From the NCBI GenBank assembly GCA_020746995.1, contig JAGPXD010000005.1:2108001-2172000 (forward strand): DNA of 64,000 nucleotides, written 5' to 3'. Under the pieces are notes generated by a model. It saw only the letters and a program-made list of their open reading frames with translations. It had not been told where the DNA came from and did no database searches. Made by a program: the position numbers and the translations under genes. The DNA is from Plectosphaerella cucumerina (Eukaryota > Ascomycota > Sordariomycetes > Glomerellales > Plectosphaerellaceae). Shown piece by piece: positions 23,579 through 34,476 of this stretch. Every line of letters begins with the position of its first letter. The stretch's first letter is position 1.

Positions 23579-24609
23579 GATGATGGAACAGGGACGATAT
23601 CAACGAGCGAGGGTATATGGAAGACGAGGCCGAGACAGAGCCCGAAGCTGGCATGGAAGCCCCGTGGGATTTCAGTAGACTGGAACGATGGGCATGAAGA
23701 GAAGAGACTGAAGAATGCTAGGTGGTTTCGGGAAAGAAAAAAGTATCGTTCTAGATGAGAGGGAGATACGGTATATGGCTCAGATCAAACCAAAGACGAC
23801 GCGAGGGCGGCAGTTCAGAAAGGGGAAACAGGCGAGGCTGTTTGCCGCACAGCGGAGGGCGCGCAAAGACGGCCGAGCCGCGAATAATGGTGGTGTTTTT
23901 CCCCATTCTGATCGCTACAGAATGGAGAAGTACTCGTCGCCTAGCATTGTGGTCAGCCGAGGCTCTTTGATTGTAGAAAGTGGGAGGCGCCGGTGACCTG
24001 GGGCAGAACAATACAAAGCCGCTGATATTGTTCCCCCCCAAGTCCCCCAACCCAAAAGACAAAATCCCCAGGTGTCGGCCAACTTTCTGACCCGCCCACC
24101 CGCCTGCTCGGAAAGACAAACCCAAAGACTCGGGTGCACGGAAAGAAGATGCATGGAAGGTTGACAGACGTCCCCTCGCTTCCGCCTCAATGGGAATCTC
24201 GCCACGTTGTGCTGCCCATGACGGGGCCATGCGTCGACTCGGCTGCATGCTCACAAAGACACTGATGTCCCAAAGGGCGCACCTGAACGCCCTTGGAGCC
24301 GAGGCCAGCTGATGAATTTTCGCTACCTTTGATCCACGACCATCACCCGGATGCCCTGCCCTGCCTTGTCTGCCGTAACCCTCGAGTCCATTTCGCCGCC
24401 ACCCCTTGCTGCGGGCGCCATTTGACGCCGGACCAACGGCCTCCCACCCTCTCCCTTCCCTGCATCTAGAAGCTGGGCACTATTGCGCCCGCGCCCACAC
24501 CCTTTTCCCTCCTCTCGGGGACGCGAAGCGACTTTTTCGGGTTGCACCGCCGTCGCGCAGCCCGTACTGATGAGGGACGGCGCGCGGGAGAGGCAGCCAC
24601 CATGTTGTC

Positions 24610-24644
<35 letters not shown>

Positions 24645-24694
24645 TCTTGGTATTCGTTTGCGTTTGAAGTCGTTAATGGAAGTTTGCCCATCCT
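23579..24694. other. Intergenic region between ABC transporter start and PBDC1 end
   Basis: The left 600-700 bp is upstream DNA of the ABC transporter. The right part is the 3' flank of the PBDC1-family gene and contains the C33 tract. No gene seen. Confidence 0.55.
24611..24643. repeat. Homopolymer tract of 33 C (33 G on the minus strand)
   Basis: An uninterrupted run of C on the + strand, 52 bp downstream of the stop codon of the minus-strand PBDC1-family gene, hence G33 in its transcript if the 3' UTR reaches that far. The true length may differ from the assembly because such runs are hard to sequence. Confidence 0.9.
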
Positions 24695-25459
24695 CTACTT
24701 GGACGCCTTCCCGGCCTGAGCCTTCTCGTAGATCCAGTCGTTCAGGCCCTTGCGGTTGCGGGCAATCTCGACGGCGTAGAACTGCATGCGGGGGACTGTC
24801 ACACCAGAACCCGCGGCGGCGGGAAATTGTCAGCCCACACTCTCTCCCTTTCTCTCGGGCTCCCCCCATCCCGCAACCATGGCCCCGGGAGGATTCAATG
24901 TGTGATTGCGCGTGTTCCGGACTTACCGAAAATGGTCTCATCCCGGCCGTATTCGACCTTGGGATCGGTGCGCAGCATGGTGCCAAAGTTGTAGTCGTCG
25001 ACCTTCTTCTCGTACGCCATCATGAACTTCCTCCACCGCTCCTTGCCAGTCTTGCTCTTCATCTTGTCCTCGTCAATCGGCTCGGCGGGGTCGAACTCAG
25101 GGAAGTCGGTCGTCAGGTGCTCGTAAATCTCGTCGTCGAGCCTTGTCAGGCGAAGGGCAGAGCCCTTGACCTTCTCAAGGATGTTCCAGTACGTCTCCAT
25201 GTGCTGGACGGCTGCGGGTCGGTGTCAGCATCTCTTTGTCGGGTTGGGGTCCTCGGTCGGGATTGATGTAGCAGTCACAGGTGACGTACCCTTGACGGCG
25301 AACTGCTTCTCGATCTGCGCGACATTTCAGTTAGCCAAGGTGCCGACCAGCGTCCAGAAGGCAGGAGATACTCACATCCTCGAGGTTGTCTGCCTCCGCC
25401 GCATTGAAGTTTGTGGGGATGTTCTGGGGCAGCTGGCTGGCCTGGTCGAAAGCGTCCAT
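24695..25459 (-). CDS. PBDC1-family protein (UPF0368/YPL225W-like)
   Basis: A small conserved cytosolic eukaryotic protein of 164 residues. The yeast homologue YPL225W and human PBDC1 belong to this family, reported to act as a chaperone-like factor around translation elongation factor eEF1A. Four exons: 25459-25376, 25314-25290 (25 nt), 25211-24927, 24795-24695; splice phases 0, 1 and 1 are all consistent. The family core is visible: METYWNILEKV, then LRLTRLDDEIYEHL, FPEFDP, KERWRKFMMAYEKKVDDYNF, and the C-terminal RMQFYAVEIARNRKGLNDW. The first intron has a clear GCTAAC branch. Start ATG 25459 follows AAG in a purine context; upstream in-frame codons look like leader. Confidence 0.92.
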
Positions 25460-27088
25460 CTTGAAGGTCTTGTGAGGTTTGATCTCTATGTGTCTGTGTT
25501 GTTTCTGTGTCTTCGACAGGGAATGCAACCGTGGTGATCGAGTAGCAAAAGTTTGGCTCAGACTTTGGGCGGGGTGTGGGGTAGATTCCAGGCGATGCCA
25601 GCATCTTCACCGAGCTTCTCGGTGAAGGAGGGGTAGTCCGCCTGACATCACACCGACGCTGACCGACTCAGGGGTTCCCCGACCGTCACCATCTGCATTT
25701 GGGCAGCTGCAATTGACATGCAAAAACACGGGGCATGCCATAGGACAAGCTTCCCAATGCAAGAGTGGATTTTACCGCTTAAAAAGTTTGATGGCCCAGC
25801 GACGAACCTTCTGCGCCAGTTGACCTCCTTCGTCAAATGACCGGGTGCCTCTGGAGCCCTACTCGGTACGACATGAGACCTGCTATGTCGAGGAAGCGAC
25901 TACATAGATTGATTCTTTTGGTGTTAAAATCGGTGTGTCTATTGAGCTGCTTGTGACGATGGATTTGATGTATTGTTGGACCTAGGTACCACGTGTTGAA
26001 GTGACAACGCTGCTGAGCTCAAAAAGCCGTTGCACCTAGAAGTCGTTTGACTCGCAGTGGTGCCAGACTTATGACCTTCTTGGAGTAATGATCCTGCTAG
26101 CCACATGATGATACTGTACTCTAATGTCGCCGAACTGCCATGTCGCTCAATCCTCGATGTCGCTCAATCCACGATGGAGCTCAACCCACGATATCGTTCG
26201 ACCCATGATCCCATTAGACTTGTGATGCCGTTGGACATCTGTTTCTGATTGTCACACAATGCTACTAGACAGCTACCGTCATCGGACTGGTTATGGTGTC
26301 GGACTCAAGATCCCGCCGGTTACAGGATCCCGCTGAACTTGTGATTCTGCTGAACTCGTGGTCCTGCTTAACTCGTGGCTATGCTCATTTCGTAGTCCTA
26401 CTCAACCTATGATCCTGCTGAGCTTGTTATCCTGATGAACGTATAATCCCGCTGAACTCGTGGTCCTGCTTATCTTGTGGTCTTGTTGAACTTGTGGTCC
26501 TGCTCAGCTTGTGGTACTGCTAAGCTCTTGATCCTGCTGATCTTATTGTCCCGTTGATCTTGTTACCCCGTTAAACTCGTTATCCCGTTGATCTTGCCAC
26601 CCTGCTGATCTCGTTACCCTGTTCATCTCTTCATCCTGCTCAACCCGTAGTCCTGCTCAACCCGTAGTCCTGCTCAACCCGTAGTCCTGCTCAACCCGTA
26701 GTCCTGCTCAACCCGTAGTCCTGCTGAACTCTTGATCCCGTTGATCTTGTTACCCCGTTGATCTTGTTACCCCGTTGATCTCGTCACCCCGCTGATCTCG
26801 TCACCCTGTTGATCTCGTCATCCCGCTAAACCCGTGGTCCTGCTTGACAGGTACACCACGTCAACAACATTTTCACTCTTTCCTCGGAAGTTGCATTGTG
26901 CTTTAGAAGTTATTATCGGATCTGTCTAAGGGTCTATCCTCAAGACCTGCCATTCACAGCAGCCTCGTCATCGAATCTCCCTGTCAACAGACCATACCAT
27001 TGTTGTGCTTGCCGCCTTCCCGGTTCCCAATTCCCATTCATACAAGTTGTTTATGCAAAGCCCTGAATCACCGCCATTCACCTCCCGT
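25460..27088. other. Intergenic region dominated by a degenerate minisatellite
   Basis: Upstream DNA of the PBDC1-family gene (25460 to about 26100), then the 17-bp repeat array (annotated separately), then about 240 bp of 3' flank of the large hypothetical gene. No gene recognised. Confidence 0.65.
26110..26850. repeat. Degenerate 17-bp minisatellite, about 40 units
   Basis: Consensus close to GTGATCCTGCTGAACTC, with many diverged units across roughly 740 bp. Five perfect copies of TCCTGCTCAACCCGTAG lie at 26634-26718, and several near-identical TTACCCCGTTGATCTTG units follow. Between about 26220 and 26310 the periodicity is blurred. The unit length is not a multiple of three and no frame stays open, so it is non-coding. 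Diverged flanks with a homogenised centre are typical of minisatellites turning over by slippage or unequal exchange. Confidence 0.85.
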
Positions 27089-30000
27089 TCAGAAGAACTC
27101 ACTGTCCTCGTCCTCCGCAATAGGCTGGCCCCGCTCTGAAGCTCCGCGGTTCGACGAAGGCAGGAAGGGGTTCCGGGAAGGAGTGATCCCCTCCTGGTAC
27201 TGCCTTCCAGAGGTGCCCGTGGGCGTCGACGACTCGGAAACCGCCTGAGCAGGGTAAGCGTAACACCTACCGCTGCCGCTGCCCGGGATGAGGCTGGGGC
27301 GGATGATCTCGTATTGCGACCGGTTGGGGTCGATTCCGTCGATCGTCGTCTCCTCCTGCGAATCATCCTCATAGGCCGCCTCAGGTGTGCTGGGGCGGCC
27401 GGTGTGGTAGTAGAGCGGGGTGGCGTGAGGGCCACGGCCGTGGAAGGAGCTCGCGTGGTTGGGCATACGGAATGACTCCATGTTCGGGTGCGTGCGAAGA
27501 TCCGCTGCTTCGCTCCGCATAGTCCGCAGTGGGCGCTGTTGCTGCTCCTGCTGCGTGACGGGCTCTCTCTCGAAAGTGAAAGTCGGGCGAGTGAATGCGT
27601 CCCGAGCGCGGATGCTGGAAGCTGCATGCCTGAGGACGGGGCGTGCCTGAGTCGTGTACTGGCTCGAGAATGGATTCATAGAGCGGTCCGCGTACGTCCG
27701 CGTGAGCGTGTTGGTGAATGTCGCCTGCCTGGTAGGGGTCGCTTGGGGGCGAGCTCGGGGCACGATCATCTCGCTGTGAGCGTGTGGAGCCATCTGCTGA
27801 GGGCGAGGGCGAGGCGTGTCAAGCTCGTCATAGGCGGAAGTGACCTGTTGACGGCGGTCGTGAATGATCTCAGGCTCGTCATAGTCGAGGACGGCTGCCT
27901 GCTGAGGGCGTGTGCGGGGGCGGGGCATGTACACTTCGCCGGGGTCGAGAGTGAAAGTCTCTTGAGGCTGGAGACGAGGACGCGGCATGGCAAGCTCACC
28001 GGGAGCCAGAGGGGTTGCTTGCTGAGACCGGGTTCGCGGCAAGGTCGACGGGTCGCGGTAAGGGATGAAGGTCGACGAGTCTTTCATGTTCGCCAGCTGC
28101 TTTCGAAGCTGAGACTGGGCCAGTTCATCGCGAGTGAGAGTCTTGCTGGACGTGGTGAGCATGTTTGACTGCTGTGTGCGGAGTCGAGGCTTGATCAGGT
28201 TGTCCGAGACTTCTTCGTCGGTAGGGGGCATTGAGCCAGTTGACATTGTCTGGAATGGGCTCATGGGCTCCCGAGTGCATGCATCTTGAGCAAATCGGGG
28301 CTGGTCAATCGCATGAAAAGCCGAAATCTTGGATCCGGAAGCTGTGTCGGGAGTCGATATCTTGGCTGTGCGAGCTTGGGGAGTGACCTTGGAGACTGGC
28401 TTCTGATCTTCCATGCGTTTCTGGTCCTTGTCGATGTTGGATCCAGTAGGACGCTTGGTGGAAGGCCGGGGGATGAACGACACGGCAGGCTTTGCTGGTG
28501 TCTTGGGTTCTTGAGCGACCGGTTCCTCCTGTTCACTCTTCTTGGGAGTCCTTTTGAACAGCCGCAGTCTGGAAGGTGTCTCTGTGGACTTCTTGGGGAT
28601 CAGAGTGGGTGTAGGGGTCCTTGGACCATCCAGAAGTGCTTGAGTCTCGATCTTCGTTCCCTTGACGGTCGGACCATACTTTGTGGTCGACTCTGTGAGG
28701 CTGGGCTTTGCGTAGCCTGCGTCTCGGTACTGTTGGGGGATGGGAGGAACATCGGGAATGAGGGTCTCGGAATCTTGGCCTTGCGAGATGTTGATCTCGG
28801 AGGTGTTGAGTGACTTCTTAGACGCCTTGGATCGGAGCGTGAAATTTGACACCTGCTTTCGGAGACTTATGCGTGAGACTGTCTGGTCGGTCGATGTTTT
28901 CTCGAGTGAGGTCTTCTCGTGCTCTTTCCAGGGAGTTGCGGAGACAGGGACGCTGCCCAGAGACATGCTCCTTCGGACTCGCGCATTCCTTTGCTTCTTG
29001 GTTTCCTTGACGGGCTCTTCAGTGGCGGCTTTGTTGCCTCCGCTGGTGCCGGGTCTGGCCTTTTCCTTGTGATCATTCGCCTCTTTGGTCTTGTGGGCAC
29101 CGTCGGTCTGCTTGGGCTCCTTGAGTTCTTTGACTTCAGCATCCTTGGACTTCTTTGCCTCTCTGGACTCCTTGTTTTTCTCCTTGAGCTCGCGGAGTGA
29201 CTTGACGAGCTTCGTGGTGAAAGACACAGATCGCTGCTTGAAGCTGAGCTCATCCGGCTCGCCAAAGTCTTCATCGAAGTATGAGACGAGCTGCTTCTCG
29301 TCTTCACCAAGGGGCATGGGCAGGTCGTGGTTGTCGAGGACAATTTCATTCTTGCCCTTTCCAATGTCGATGTACGAGGTCTGTCCTTTCATGCGCGGCC
29401 AAGGTGAGACCTTTGAGATGATGAGGCCCTTTGTCTCGGCAAAAGGAGTGTCTTGACTCATGGGGATGTCAAAGAGCTGACTGATGACGAACTGGGCATA
29501 GTCGGCATTGAAGCCGCAGACACGGACGGAGTTGACAAGACCGCTGAGTTGGATGAGAGGACCGACGATTCGCAGTGCACTGTCGGGGCAGTAGGGAGCC
29601 GAGACTAAAGTCATGTCAGTACACGAAGGAGAAACGTCAGGCGTGTCACTCACCATCGGTGCTTGATTTGCTCTTCAGCATGTTGGTCGAGGTGGGCCTG
29701 TTGCCATAGTACCGGCGGCAAAGGAGGAAGAGCTTCTGGATGTTGACAATGTCCTTGCGCTTGAGCTGCGTCTGGACAAATGTGTCGATGAGGACATCCA
29801 TGCCTTTGGTGCCCGAAGCCACGCTCATATTCTCGGTTTGTGCGGAGAATCCAAGGCGAGACAGGTCCAGCTCGAGAATGACATGGCGCATGAGGTGCCC
29901 GTACTTGGGCAGCCACTCTCGGACAAGCGGGTTGAAGTAACCGCCCCCGATGAAGGGGGACAGGACGATGTGAAAGTACTCTGTGAAGAGCACTGTGGCC

Positions 30001-30551
30001 ATGACATCGGCGTAAATGCCGAATGAGACGGAAAGGTAGGGGCGCGCGGCGCACAGGACAGAGTCGAGGGTTTTGAAGTGGTCGGCTGGGTAAACGTCGA
30101 CGTACAGCGACCGGCTCGACAGGCGAATGGGCTTGTGGTTGCCCGTTTCGTCGTCGCTGTCCAGGACCAGCCTCCAGATCTTCTGTCGGAGCACGTCGCT
30201 GAGGCTGAAGAAGCCGGTCCTGGACTTCCTCGGGGGGTGCACGCGACCGTGCAGGGCGACAAAGGCCGACAGGTGCTTTCTGAATGAGGCGGCCTGCGTG
30301 CTTCCATCGAAACCGACATTGACCGTCCGGTCCTAACCGGGACGGTCAGCGCGGCGCGACTTCCGCAGGGGGCCAGACAGGCCGCCTCGAGTCGGGGCGT
30401 TGGCGGCGGCGGTGGTGGTGACGGGGGCGCCAGTGCCCGCGGCGCGCGAGAACATGGTCGCGAGGGTGCTGGGCACCGAGCGCTTCTTCTTGATGGCGAG
30501 CGCCATCGGCTGGTCACCGGCGGGCAGCGATGGGGGCGACGGGGGCGGCAT
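27089..30551 (-). CDS. Large low-complexity hypothetical protein; 5' end interrupted by an in-frame TAG
   Basis: The secure exons are 30332-29654 (open upstream to the stop at 30333) and 29604-27089, joined by a 49-bp GT-AG intron with phase 1. The N-terminal folded part (residues from DRTVNVGFDGS through a region with DVLRQKIWRLVLD and YFHIVLSPFIGGGYFNPLV) resembles conserved fungal hypothetical proteins. The following about 800 residues are disordered: a Lys/Glu-rich charged helix (ELKEKNKESREAKKSKDAEV), then Ser/Thr/Pro-rich sequence and imperfect repeats around PRPRxQPQ. No enzymatic domain is recognised. The only upstream ATG in frame (30551) is separated from the body by a TAG at 30333-30335. 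A CGCTGACCG branch-like motif and GGTTAG acceptor just before GAC suggest an intron ending at 30333, with a weak donor such as GTGCCC after the codon for Ser in KKKRS. Otherwise the 5' end is damaged. Confidence 0.65.
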
Positions 30552-30659
30552 CTCGAAAGTCGCTTGGTGTTGTTATTCGAAGGGATTCAGAATATTTTTT
30601 CTTAACGAGTGGACTATTTTACTCTATTAGGCGTGGGTGGCGGTGAAGTCCTTGCCCTG

Positions 30660-31090
30660 ATGGGAATTTACAAAAAAAAAATCGTTCCTTCCCTCACTAG
30701 TTTAATACCTTAACACCTGTCGGGAAGGAACCTAGACGGATGTTTTCGGTGTGTTGTCGCGACGTACTGTCCGGGGGCCGGGCCTCCGCCCTGCTAAGAA
30801 ATAGGGGCTAATCGGGAGGCCCGCTCCCCCGTCGAAACCGATGTTTACACTATGTCCGGTGTCTAATCTACCGAAGATAGGTCTCTTCGGTAGGTTACCA
30901 CGGAAGGAACGAAAAATTCACGGAAGAGAGGGAAGGAGTTCCGTACCTCTCTAGAAGGTACTAAGACCTGTAAAAATCCGTGAAAAGACGAAACTCGTTA
31001 AGGTCTGATAAGATAGAAGGAGCTATTCCGAGATCTAGACGTAACGTGGGTGAGAAGTCTAGATCTCACGGAACTCAGTGGGTTGTTCAG
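30660..31090. repeat. Hairpin-dense stretch with multiple perfect inverted repeats
   Basis: Successive perfect inverted repeats occur: GTTCCTTCCC (30684-30693) with GGGAAGGAAC (30722-30731); GGGCCTCC (30780-30787) with GGAGGCCC (30815-30822); CTACCGAAGA (30868-30877) with TCTTCGGTAG (30884-30893); and AGATCTAGAC (31031-31040) with GTCTAGATCT (31057-31066). There are also shorter pairs (GTACCT/AGGTAC, TTCACGG/CCGTGAA) in between. Composition is less GC-rich than the neighbouring genes. No ORF. It could be a non-autonomous mobile element or a structured RNA. Confidence 0.7.
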
Positions 31091-31158
31091 TTCTCACACC
31101 CGACTGATTCACCGCCAAGTCAACCTCAGCTACCATGTCAACTCAGCGCCAGGTCGAT

Positions 31159-31432
31159 CCTCAAGCCCCCTCAACAAATCCTCTCTCGCCAAGCATTCTT
31201 AGACACAGCTCCTGAAGCCGAGCCCCCTCACGGGGGCAGCCGGGCTCGCTTGCTAAGGCAATGCCCTTCAATTCCGACTCTCTCCTTGCTTCCGGGCCTT
31301 AAGCCTCCTTAACGAACCCTCCCTTGCTAAGCATTCTTAGACACAGCTCTTGAGCCCGAGCCCCCCCACGGGGCCGCCGGGCTCGCTTGCTAAGGCAATG
31401 CCGTTCAATTCCTTGCTTCGCCGGACCTCAAG
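31159..31432. repeat. 138-bp tandem duplication
   Basis: Two diverged copies (about 31159-31296 and 31297-31432) share AAGCATTCTTAGACACAGCT, a GAGCCC...GGGCTC hairpin and GCTTGCTAAGGCAATGCC at constant spacing (31191 versus 31329). A third partial start (CCTCAAGCC) follows at the right end. It directly abuts the hairpin-rich stretch and may belong to the same element. Confidence 0.8.
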
Positions 31433-31913
31433 CCTTTATGTGAGAGGATAGCTGCTCCGTCCCGTGCACAGCATGATAGCATTGAGATTACCTTGCAGTC
31501 TTATTCTTCAGCAGTCAAGCCAAAGTCCAATGCAGCTGACCCGATGCCGAGAGTTTCCAAGATGCCGAATTGGTACACAATCTCGCTTTCATCATGAGCA
31601 TCCTCCACGCTGAATCGTGGGATGAAGTTGCGTGCACCGGCGTTCAACCGTCCCGAGTGAATTTGTGCACAAAACTCAACTTGTGCATGTCCAGGAGCCA
31701 ATCAAATTCATGATGCTCGGGAAGCCCAGCAGCCGGTCTTGTGCACCGCTTTTGTGCACATGGCCCTAGCCAATGACCCCATTAATTACCAAAAGTAGAA
31801 TACCCACTCGCTGCTTTTTACTCATGTTCATCTTGTTGTCGTCAACATCATCTCCCAATTGAAACAACATCATCATCAGACAAGCAACACCTCAACTCCG
31901 ACTCGCCGCCAGC
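31433..31913. other. Intergenic, 3' flank of the Zn2Cys6 regulator
   Basis: About 480 bp. TGTGCAC words recur at 31660-31760. A short minus-strand open frame (31501-31701) has a fairly protein-like composition but no start, domain or partner exon. I do not call it a gene. Confidence 0.5.
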
Positions 31914-34476
31914 CTAGAGTGGCCCCTGCGGCCCCTGAAGGAATGCCTCCCATGTGTTCTGTTGATCAGCTTACGTCTCGCCCAGTGGAAGAAAGAATAC
32001 TCACCCAGTCCAGCATGTCGGGCGTGTCCAGCAACATGCCAATGCCCTCGAGACCTGGATTCATCGCCATCTGCTCGGGACCCTGTCCAGCATCGACACC
32101 TATACAGAGACCCTGTCAGTAGTCTGAGCACAAATGAAGAAACAGGTCTCGACCTACCATACTGCCCCGGAAAGCCTGCGCCTTGCTGCTGCTGCTGCTC
32201 TTCCACCACGTCGCCACTCGTCGACACCTTGTCCAACATGACGGACAGCAGGTTGTAGGCCTGCTGCGCCTCGGCCGATCCAGTGCGGTACTCGGCCCAG
32301 AAGAAGCGCGATCTCTGCAACGCCGCCACCAGATCCGCTCGACTGTATCTTGCGTAGCCGTCCTCCGGGCGCGTCTGACCCTTCGGCGCGACTTCGACGT
32401 CCCGGCCGCGCTGGCTCAGCTCGACGCAAACAATCATGGACGCCAGGAGAAAGTCGTTGCGTTCAAGCGTCGTCACGAACCACCGATCCTGGTACAGCAC
32501 GCCGCCCGGCTGCACCTCCTGATGGATGCTGGCCTGGTGCCGCAGGATCTCCATGGCGCCTTCGACACCCGACGTGCGCGAGAAGTTGTAGCGTGGGTCC
32601 GCGTACGCCTTGGTCATGTGGTGCCGGTGCAAGATGCAACGCGCCTTCTGGAACAATATCTCGACGTTGAAGCGCCGGATGATGAGGAAGGGCGGGTCTG
32701 TGATGGCGTCCTCGAAGCTTACCACGCGGAACCGTGGCGACGTCTGGGCGTGCACGCTGCGCAGCCGCCGGTCAAAAGCCATGACCTCTTCGTACGACTC
32801 GATGTGGCCCAGACACACGCGGTTGAAGATGGCTCGGAACACGGTCAGCAGCCGCGTCTTGGTGATGGGATATAGCACCGGCGTCAGCTCCGTCTCTGGC
32901 CGTGATGGCGGCAGCTCCACCGTGTCCTGGCCAAAGTCGTCGTCAAGCAGGTTCCGCGGCAGCTTCGTGTCGTAGTGCGACTCATGGATCATGGCCGGCA
33001 TGCCCAGCAGCGTCGACGCAAAGGCATCAAGCTGCAGCACCGACGCCCAGACGCGCCGACGCATCTCACCCTCGAAGGGCGTGATCTGCTCGTACTTTTC
33101 CGGGTCCCTGTGCATCCCCATGCGCATCGCCAGCCGCACAACGACGCTGGCCAGGACACCGAGGCCCATGTGTGCATCGCGTTGCCGCAGGAACTCCTGC
33201 TGGATGTTGAAACCGAGGGCCTCGATGGTGTACATGGTCGGCGCGACTGTGTATCGCGACATGATGAGGCTTTGTGTGCCGCGCTGATGGAACACGTCGA
33301 TGACGTCGAGCGCATGGAGCGACGCCAGCGTACCAGGGAGGCTCTCGCCAGACCGCATGTACAGGAAGCAGCCTACCCCCAGCACGCCGAAGAGCACGCT
33401 CAGCCAAGGGAGTGGCACTGCCGATGGGTCCTGCCAGAACTTGGTGTACTGCAGGGGTTAGTAGGGCTGAGGGTGAGGGAGGGTGACGGACGTACATCTT
33501 TCTGAAAGGTTGGTCCGTGGAGAATCACTAAGATAACAGGTCAGCCAAGCTTGTTCCCGATGCAGCCAGATCCGCGGAGGGGCGGAGGAGCTAACCTGTC
33601 ATGGGCTCCTTGGAGGCAAAGGCCCGGGACACCAGCCTGTCGGAGATATTCCTCGGAGGTATGTCCTGCAGGACCTCCCAGAGCTCCGGCAGGATGACCA
33701 TGCCCTCGAGCAGCATCGGACCCTTGCTGGCGGGAGTGGCCGCGATGTACCCGGCACCTTCGGAGGATTCCTGGTCGATGTGCTCCTTGATCTTGGCAAC
33801 CTAGAGGGGAGGGGTGACAGAAATGATCAGCTCAGGGGACGTGGGTCATTGCTGGGGCGGGGCGTGTGTCTACCTCTTCGCAGATGGCGGCCCAGTGCAC
33901 GCCAGAGACAAAGGTAACCTGGTCACTGTTCGAGATGAAGCTTCCGGACTTTACGTCCTCGGCTGCTGAAGGGCTTTCATCGAGGCCAATGGCCACGGGG
34001 GCCGAGGGTTGGGACTGAGGTTCATGGACGTGGCTTGCCTCGGTTGAAGCGGCAGATGTGTTGGACGGACCGGCTTCGGACACCTGCGACGATGACCTCT
34101 GGGCGACGATGTTGCCGATGAGCTCTTCGAGGTGCCGCAGACGTCCATCGAGGTTGCGGGTCTGTAAAGAAGCGCCGCCCACACCGGCATCGCGCCTCAG
34201 GGCTGAGTGGGCGGATGCCCTTGCGCGGGCTGCCGAGGGGAAGGGGTAGACACAGTCAACCTGTCTGGTCACACAGTTGCTGCACGGCTCGTTGCGGTCA
34301 CATTTCAGTCTAGGGGCGTGAAACACGACTCGGGGGTTAGCGAAATAGCCTCGGGGTGCCAGCATGGCCCGAGTCAAGCTCGTGCCGGCCGGGCCGCGGA
34401 GGGCGGGGGATATAGGCGCCACTCACTTTCGCTGGCGGCATGAGCCACAGGAGAGGATACCGCGGCCGGGCTGCAT
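31914..34476 (-). CDS. Zn2Cys6 fungal transcription factor
   Basis: A nuclear DNA-binding regulator of 717 residues. Seven exons: 34476-34427, 34309-33874, 33800-33596, 33527-33496, 33448-32158, 32099-32005, 31958-31914; all phases are consistent. The zinc cluster at residues 10-36 has the classic spacing Cx2Cx6Cx5Cx2Cx6C (C10, C13, C20, C26, C29, C36) and is split by the first intron between RQRK and LKCD. A linker with a possible short coiled-coil follows, then the fungal-specific middle homology region around residues 260-520 (RLAMRMGMHRDPEKY, PFEGEMRRRVWASVLQLDAF) and an acidic C-terminus ending NTWEAFLQGPQGPL. It is divergent from the SDR gene and shares an 844-bp promoter with it, so local control of the SDR and the next MFS gene is plausible. 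Confidence 0.93.

Noticed and set aside
24480..24660. Poly-Gly protein across the C33 tract
   Set aside because: The glycine run is only the translated homopolymer; the frame lies in the 3' flank of the PBDC1-family gene.
31501..31701. Short protein-like frame downstream of the Zn2Cys6 regulator
   Set aside because: No ATG, no domain and no neighbouring exon with matching phase. It could be an old fragment but cannot be supported.
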